Positions 61,298-64,000 of a DNA stretch of 64,000 nt are shown here, piece after piece (the stretch's first letter is position 1; each line of letters starts with the position of its first letter). The DNA comes from Clostridiaceae bacterium 14S0207 (GTDB lineage: Bacteria; Bacillota; Clostridia; Clostridiales; Clostridiaceae). The stretch covers positions 1,178,001-1,242,000 of the forward strand of contig CP026600.1 in the NCBI GenBank assembly GCA_003288255.1. The letters run 5' to 3'. Made by a program: the position numbers and the translations under genes. The notes below the pieces were generated by a model. It was not told the origin of the DNA. It made no database searches and saw nothing but the letters and a program-made list of their open reading frames with translations.

Positions 61298-61822
61298 GTG
61301 ATTAAAATAATAGATAAAGAAACATTTAGAAAAACAGAAGGTAGAATATATAGATATTATGAAAATTTGAAGAAGATAGACATGTTAGAACATAGATGTA
61401 TGGTTTTAGAAAATACTAAAGAACAATTAAGAAATGATATAAAAAACACAAATGTTTCAATAGAAACAGATATGAATATGGGCATAGGGTATGAGGAAAG
61501 AGTTCAAACATCTTCTACATGTACAAGTTATGCAGAAAAAGAGATAGCAAGGCAAGTAAATAAGATGATACAAGAATGGAAGGACATAAGAAAAGAAATT
61601 CTTAAGATACATTCAAAAATTAGAGAACTAAACAAACAAGATCCAGACATGAAATATGCAATAGGATTACTAGATACACAGTACAGGTTAATTGCAGATA
61701 TGAAGTATAAAGATCAACTAAGTTTAGAAAAAATCGGATTAAAATTAAACATGGATAAAAGTACAGTAAGTAGAACAAGAGAAAGAATAGTAAAGGATGT
61801 AAGTAAAGTAGTAAATTTATAA
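61298..61822 (+). CDS. ArpU/sigma-like late transcription regulator of prophage 2
   Basis: 174 aa. Helical N-terminal region and a sigma-4-like end (QYRLIADMKYKDQLSLEKIG, LKLNMDKSTVSRTRERIVKD). Same position as 18474 in prophage 1. The GTG start overlaps the only ribosome-site-like sequence (AGAAGGTG), so the true start is uncertain. Followed at once by the block with GCAACAAA boxes that it may bind. Confidence 0.7.
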   Translation: MIKIIDKETFRKTEGRIYRYYENLKKIDMLEHRCMVLENTKEQLRNDIKNTNVSIETDMNMGIGYEERVQTSSTCTSYAEKEIARQVNKMIQEWKDIRKEILKIHSKIRELNKQDPDMKYAIGLLDTQYRLIADMKYKDQLSLEKIGLKLNMDKSTVSRTRERIVKDVSKVVNL

Positions 61823-62026
61823 GGCCATAAATAAAAAAACGTGCAACAAAATGGCAACAAATTAGGCTATAAAACATGTTATTATAGTATCATAGCAAAA
61901 ATAAAATAATTGATGCCATACAAAAGCACTTAACTATAAGGTGGGTGATTAGCTCCCTACTATAGGTTAGGTGCTTTTTACATACTTAGTTTAGACTAAG
62001 AGATTCTATAGTACATAAAGGAAGGT
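61823..62026 (+). repeat. Late-promoter/terminator block, copy 1 of a direct repeat
   Basis: 204 bases, nearly identical to 62818-63031. It contains two GCAACAAA boxes, TATAGT/ATCAT promoter-like sequence, a long stem AAAAGCACTTAACTATA / TATAGGTTAGGTGCTTTT (61922-61979) with an inner GGG/CCC stem and T run, and a ribosome site. Position after the late regulator suggests a regulated leader with attenuator. The other sequence up to 62358 is the broken zinc-ribbon gene and AT-rich DNA. Confidence 0.8.
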
Positions 62027-62032
62027 AAGAAT

Positions 62033-62229
62033 ATGCTAAATATTTATACAAGTTATGTATGTTATCGTTGTAGAAGAGAATTTGTTTTATTAAGTTAAGA
62101 CACAGAATATATGAAAGGATATTTAGTGTGCCCTTATTGTAGTAGTAAAAAGTAGATAAAGAACAATAGGTAAATGATTTACGAGAGTTAATGGAGCATA
62201 GCATTATGTTAGAACAAATAGAGCTTTAA
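62033..62229 (+). pseudogene. Broken small zinc-ribbon protein, prophage 2
   Basis: ATG with GGAAGGTAAG upstream; MLNIYTSYVCYRCRREFVLL is homologous to the gene at 19173. It has an early TAA after VLLS, then DTEYMKGYLVCPYCSSKK, then another stop; the tail matching the prophage 1 gene is in a third frame and also interrupted. It no longer encodes a full protein. Confidence 0.65.
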
Positions 62230-62370
62230 TTCAAAAATAATTATAACTTTTCCTTCAATATATATATATTGTTAATCTAAATATTAAGAATATTATTATA
62301 TGAACGAAAATTAATAAGATATATGAATATATTATTAATATAATAAATAAAGGTTTTAGTGGAGGATGGA

Positions 62371-62664
62371 ATGTATAGAAACGAATTAGCAGTAAAGGAC
62401 GAAGTAAATTATGAAGAGTCAAGGAAAAAAGATTTTGAACAATATGACATGTTAATAAATGATAAATTTGTAGTAGAAGCTGAGAAGAAACTGTTACTTT
62501 CCAAATTAGAAGGATTTAGTATTGCATCTGGTATAATATCGATATTTTTGTCTATTTTGACTTTAATTTCAGAGTTTGATTATTATCGTAATGAAAGTAT
62601 CACATTAGTTTTATTAATATTTTGGAGCACAAGTGTTATGATTACAATATTTTTATTATACTAA
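62371..62664 (+). CDS. Membrane protein between the direct repeats
   Basis: 97 aa from ATG (MYRNELAVKDEVNYEESRKK); GGAGG lies 5 bases upstream. A GTG at 62359 would overlap that site. Soluble start, then two hydrophobic helices (IASGIISIFLSILTLI and ITLVLLIFWSTSVMITIFLL). It sits alone between two copies of the promoter block, as if inserted by the duplication. Function unknown. Confidence 0.6.
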   Translation: MYRNELAVKDEVNYEESRKKDFEQYDMLINDKFVVEAEKKLLLSKLEGFSIASGIISIFLSILTLISEFDYYRNESITLVLLIFWSTSVMITIFLLY

Positions 62665-62817
62665 GATTATTTAATATACGGTTGGATATGAATAAATTAA
62701 ATAACTAAGATATTTTATAGTACGTAACAGTTTATAAGATAAAAATAATACACACAAAATCTATCTAAGATGTTTGAAGGTTAAATATAAAACATCTAAA
62801 AATATTAAAATTTATAC

Positions 62818-63031
62818 GGTCATAAATAAAAAACGTGCAACAAAAATGCAACAAAGTAGCAACAAATTAAGCTATAAAACATGTTATTATAGTATCATAG
62901 CAAAAATAAAATAATTGATTCCATACAAAAGCACTTAACTATAAGGTGGGTGATTAGCTCCCTACTATAGGTTAGGTGCTTTTTACATACTTAGTTTAGA
63001 CTAAGAGATTCTATAGTACATAAAAGAAGGT
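62818..63031 (+). repeat. Late-promoter/terminator block, copy 2
   Basis: 214 bases, near-identical to 61823-62026, about 1 kb downstream, with three GCAACAAA boxes instead of two. The stem-loop with T run recurs at 62937-62995. Between 62665 and 62817 there is only AT-rich DNA with no gene. Copy 2 leads into the small gene at 63040. Confidence 0.8.
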
Positions 63032-63039
63032 GAGAGGTT

Positions 63040-63216
63040 TTGAGAATAGGCAAAATATTAGAGGTTCAGCAACCTAATATACATAAGCAGTTAAATAGAG
63101 AACGGAATAAGAATAAATCTAGGAGAGAGGATGAGAACCTCTCTTTTTCTGATTATATGGATTTGATGAAGCATGATAGTTATAGAAGAATTAAAGGTAG
63201 ACTAAGGCAGAAATAA
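63040..63216 (+). CDS. Small late prophage protein
   Basis: 58 aa from TTG (LRIGKILEVQQPNIHKQLNR), AGAAGGTGAGAGG upstream. The end (YMDLMKHDSYRRIKGRLRQK) resembles the tail of the broken zinc-ribbon gene in prophage 1 (RELM...RKVHGVIRQK). Very basic. Function unknown. Confidence 0.6.
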   Translation: MRIGKILEVQQPNIHKQLNRERNKNKSRREDENLSFSDYMDLMKHDSYRRIKGRLRQK

Positions 63217-63283
63217 TTGTCATAAAAAGAAGGAAAACCTCCTAGGATGCAGAATTATATGATATTGAAAGGAGGTGCAAAAT

Positions 63284-63622
63284 ATGACTAAATTAAATAC
63301 AAATGTAAGTATAGAAAGACAAAAATCATATTTTGATGGTGGATTATTACAACTTATAGGATGGTCTTTGTTAGGAATTATAATAACTTTTTGTACGTTT
63401 GGAATATGCTATCCATGGGCATTATGTATGGTTTTTGGCTGGAAAGTTAATCATACAGTAATAAATGGGAAGAGATTAAAATTTAAAGGAACAGCAATAG
63501 GACTATTTGGAAACTGGATTAAATGGTTTTTATTAATGATTATTACTTTAGGTATTTATAGTTTTTGGATAGGTATAGCTTTAGAGAAATGGAAAGTTAA
63601 AAATACAGAATTTGAAAATTAG
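63284..63622 (+). CDS. DUF898/YjgN-like membrane protein
   Basis: 112 aa from ATG (MTKLNTNVSIERQKSYFDGG), GAAAGGAGGTGC upstream. Two membrane segments each followed by an aromatic-rich motif (LIGWSLLGIIITFCTFGICY and WFLLMIITLGIYSFWIGIAL), the duplicated pattern of DUF898. Found in many Firmicutes phages; function unknown. Confidence 0.7.
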   Translation: MTKLNTNVSIERQKSYFDGGLLQLIGWSLLGIIITFCTFGICYPWALCMVFGWKVNHTVINGKRLKFKGTAIGLFGNWIKWFLLMIITLGIYSFWIGIALEKWKVKNTEFEN

Positions 63623-63645
63623 AACTCTTAATAGGGTTCTTTTTT
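63621..63645 (+). terminator. Terminator after the DUF898-like gene
   Basis: AGAACTC pairs with GGGTTCT, followed by TTTTT; the stem overlaps the stop codon. Confidence 0.7.
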
Positions 63646-63686
63646 AATATACAAAACAAACAAAGCAATTAATGTGAGGTGGTGAT

Positions 63687-64000
63687 GTGGTTGATATAAG
63701 AGGACCAGATGAAAAAGCACAGGCAAAACAAGATTATCTTGAAGGTATGAAATATAAAGAACTAGCTGATAAGTATTCAGTTAGTCTTAATACTATAAAA
63801 TCATGGGTAAAAAGATATAATTGGTCAGAAGAGAAAAAACAAAAGGGTGCACACAAAAATAAAAAGGGTGCACCCTTAAATAATAAGAGTAAAAACAATA
63901 ATAAGGAGTCAATGCAACAGGAAGTAAAGGAAGTTTTAAATAACTCTAAACTTACTGATAAGCAGAGGCTCTTTTGTATTTACTACATTAAGTACTTTAA
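63687..64000 (+). CDS. Terminase small subunit of prophage 2 (3' partial)
   Basis: GTG start (VVDIRGPDEKAQAKQDYLEG) with GAGGTGGTGAT upstream; 104 codons before the window ends. N-terminal helix-turn-helix (MKYKELADKYSVSLNTIKSW), basic linker (KNKKGAPLNNKSKNN), and the beginning of the terminase_2 domain (NSKLTDKQRLFCIYYIKYF). A different family from the P27-type subunit of prophage 1, so the packaging modules are not close relatives. Confidence 0.88.
   Translation, partial: MVDIRGPDEKAQAKQDYLEGMKYKELADKYSVSLNTIKSWVKRYNWSEEKKQKGAHKNKKGAPLNNKSKNNNKESMQQEVKEVLNNSKLTDKQRLFCIYYIKYF

Larger units (their letters stand above)
42640..64000. mobile_element. Prophage 2 (left part; continues past the window)
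   Basis: Starts inside the reductase gene near 42.64 kb (exact core not known without attR). Gene order: serine recombinase, XRE, cargo, repressor/cro, antirepressor, recombination and replication genes, late regulator, small terminase. Head, tail and lysis genes and attR should follow to the right. Related to but clearly distinct from prophage 1. Confidence 0.88.

Noticed and set aside
1-64000. tRNA genes or tRNA-based attachment sites
   Set aside because: No cloverleaf-like sequence was found, and prophage 1 demonstrably sits in a protein-coding gene.

Overview
The window is strongly AT-rich, uses Gram-positive AGGAGG-type ribosome binding sites and encodes spore-former proteins (ScpB, the GerW/YtfJ spore protein). 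I read it as a chromosomal segment of Clostridium sensu stricto, possibly near the C. botulinum/C. sporogenes group; the species is inference. No rRNA, tRNA, CRISPR array or insertion sequence was found.

Layout. 1-6.3 kb is ordinary chromosome: the scpB 3' end, ytfJ, a DUF2953 gene, a D-Ala-D-Ala carboxypeptidase, a lipoprotein, a ferritin-like diiron protein and two membrane-associated proteins. From 6.3 kb on, a minus-strand two-gene redox operon is broken by two different prophages. It encodes an FAD/NAD-binding reductase with a PyrK-like [2Fe-2S] site, whose stop overlaps the start of an FAD-dependent oxidoreductase. Prophage 1 (7335-41422, 34.08 kb) splits the oxidoreductase gene at an 8-bp core, CATGCATG. 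Joining the halves through one core gives an uninterrupted 425-codon frame. Prophage 2 starts near 42.64 kb inside the reductase gene and runs off the right edge. Each has a large serine recombinase beside its left attachment site.

Prophage 1: recombinase; a cargo slot with an IetAS-type ATPase/subtilase defence pair, a dead RES-like gene and an AT-rich array of about 181-185 bp repeats around two small genes; two stacked repressor/Cro switches with recognisable operators; a 0.65 kb gene-free, hairpin-rich segment where replication genes would be expected; a late regulator; a tyrosine recombinase; HK97-type head genes; siphovirus tail genes with a -1 frameshift site (A AAA AAC) in the tail chaperone and a group I intron with an HNH endonuclease in the tape measure gene; holin, amidase and an ornithine cyclodeaminase just inside attR. 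The small terminase and one tail gene each carry an apparent one-base A-run deletion, so the prophage may be defective.

Prophage 2: an XRE gene with a Cys-rich tail coupled to the recombinase; a cargo slot with a Panacea-type antitoxin/membrane-protein pair and an unrecognised 507-aa tail-anchored protein; a repressor/Cro switch and Rha-type antirepressor; an early region with an SbcC-like ATPase, YqaJ exonuclease, RecT, DnaD-type initiator (with a candidate internal origin), SSB and RusA; a late regulator; a duplicated ~205-bp promoter/terminator block; and the start of the small terminase. Its head and tail genes lie outside the window.
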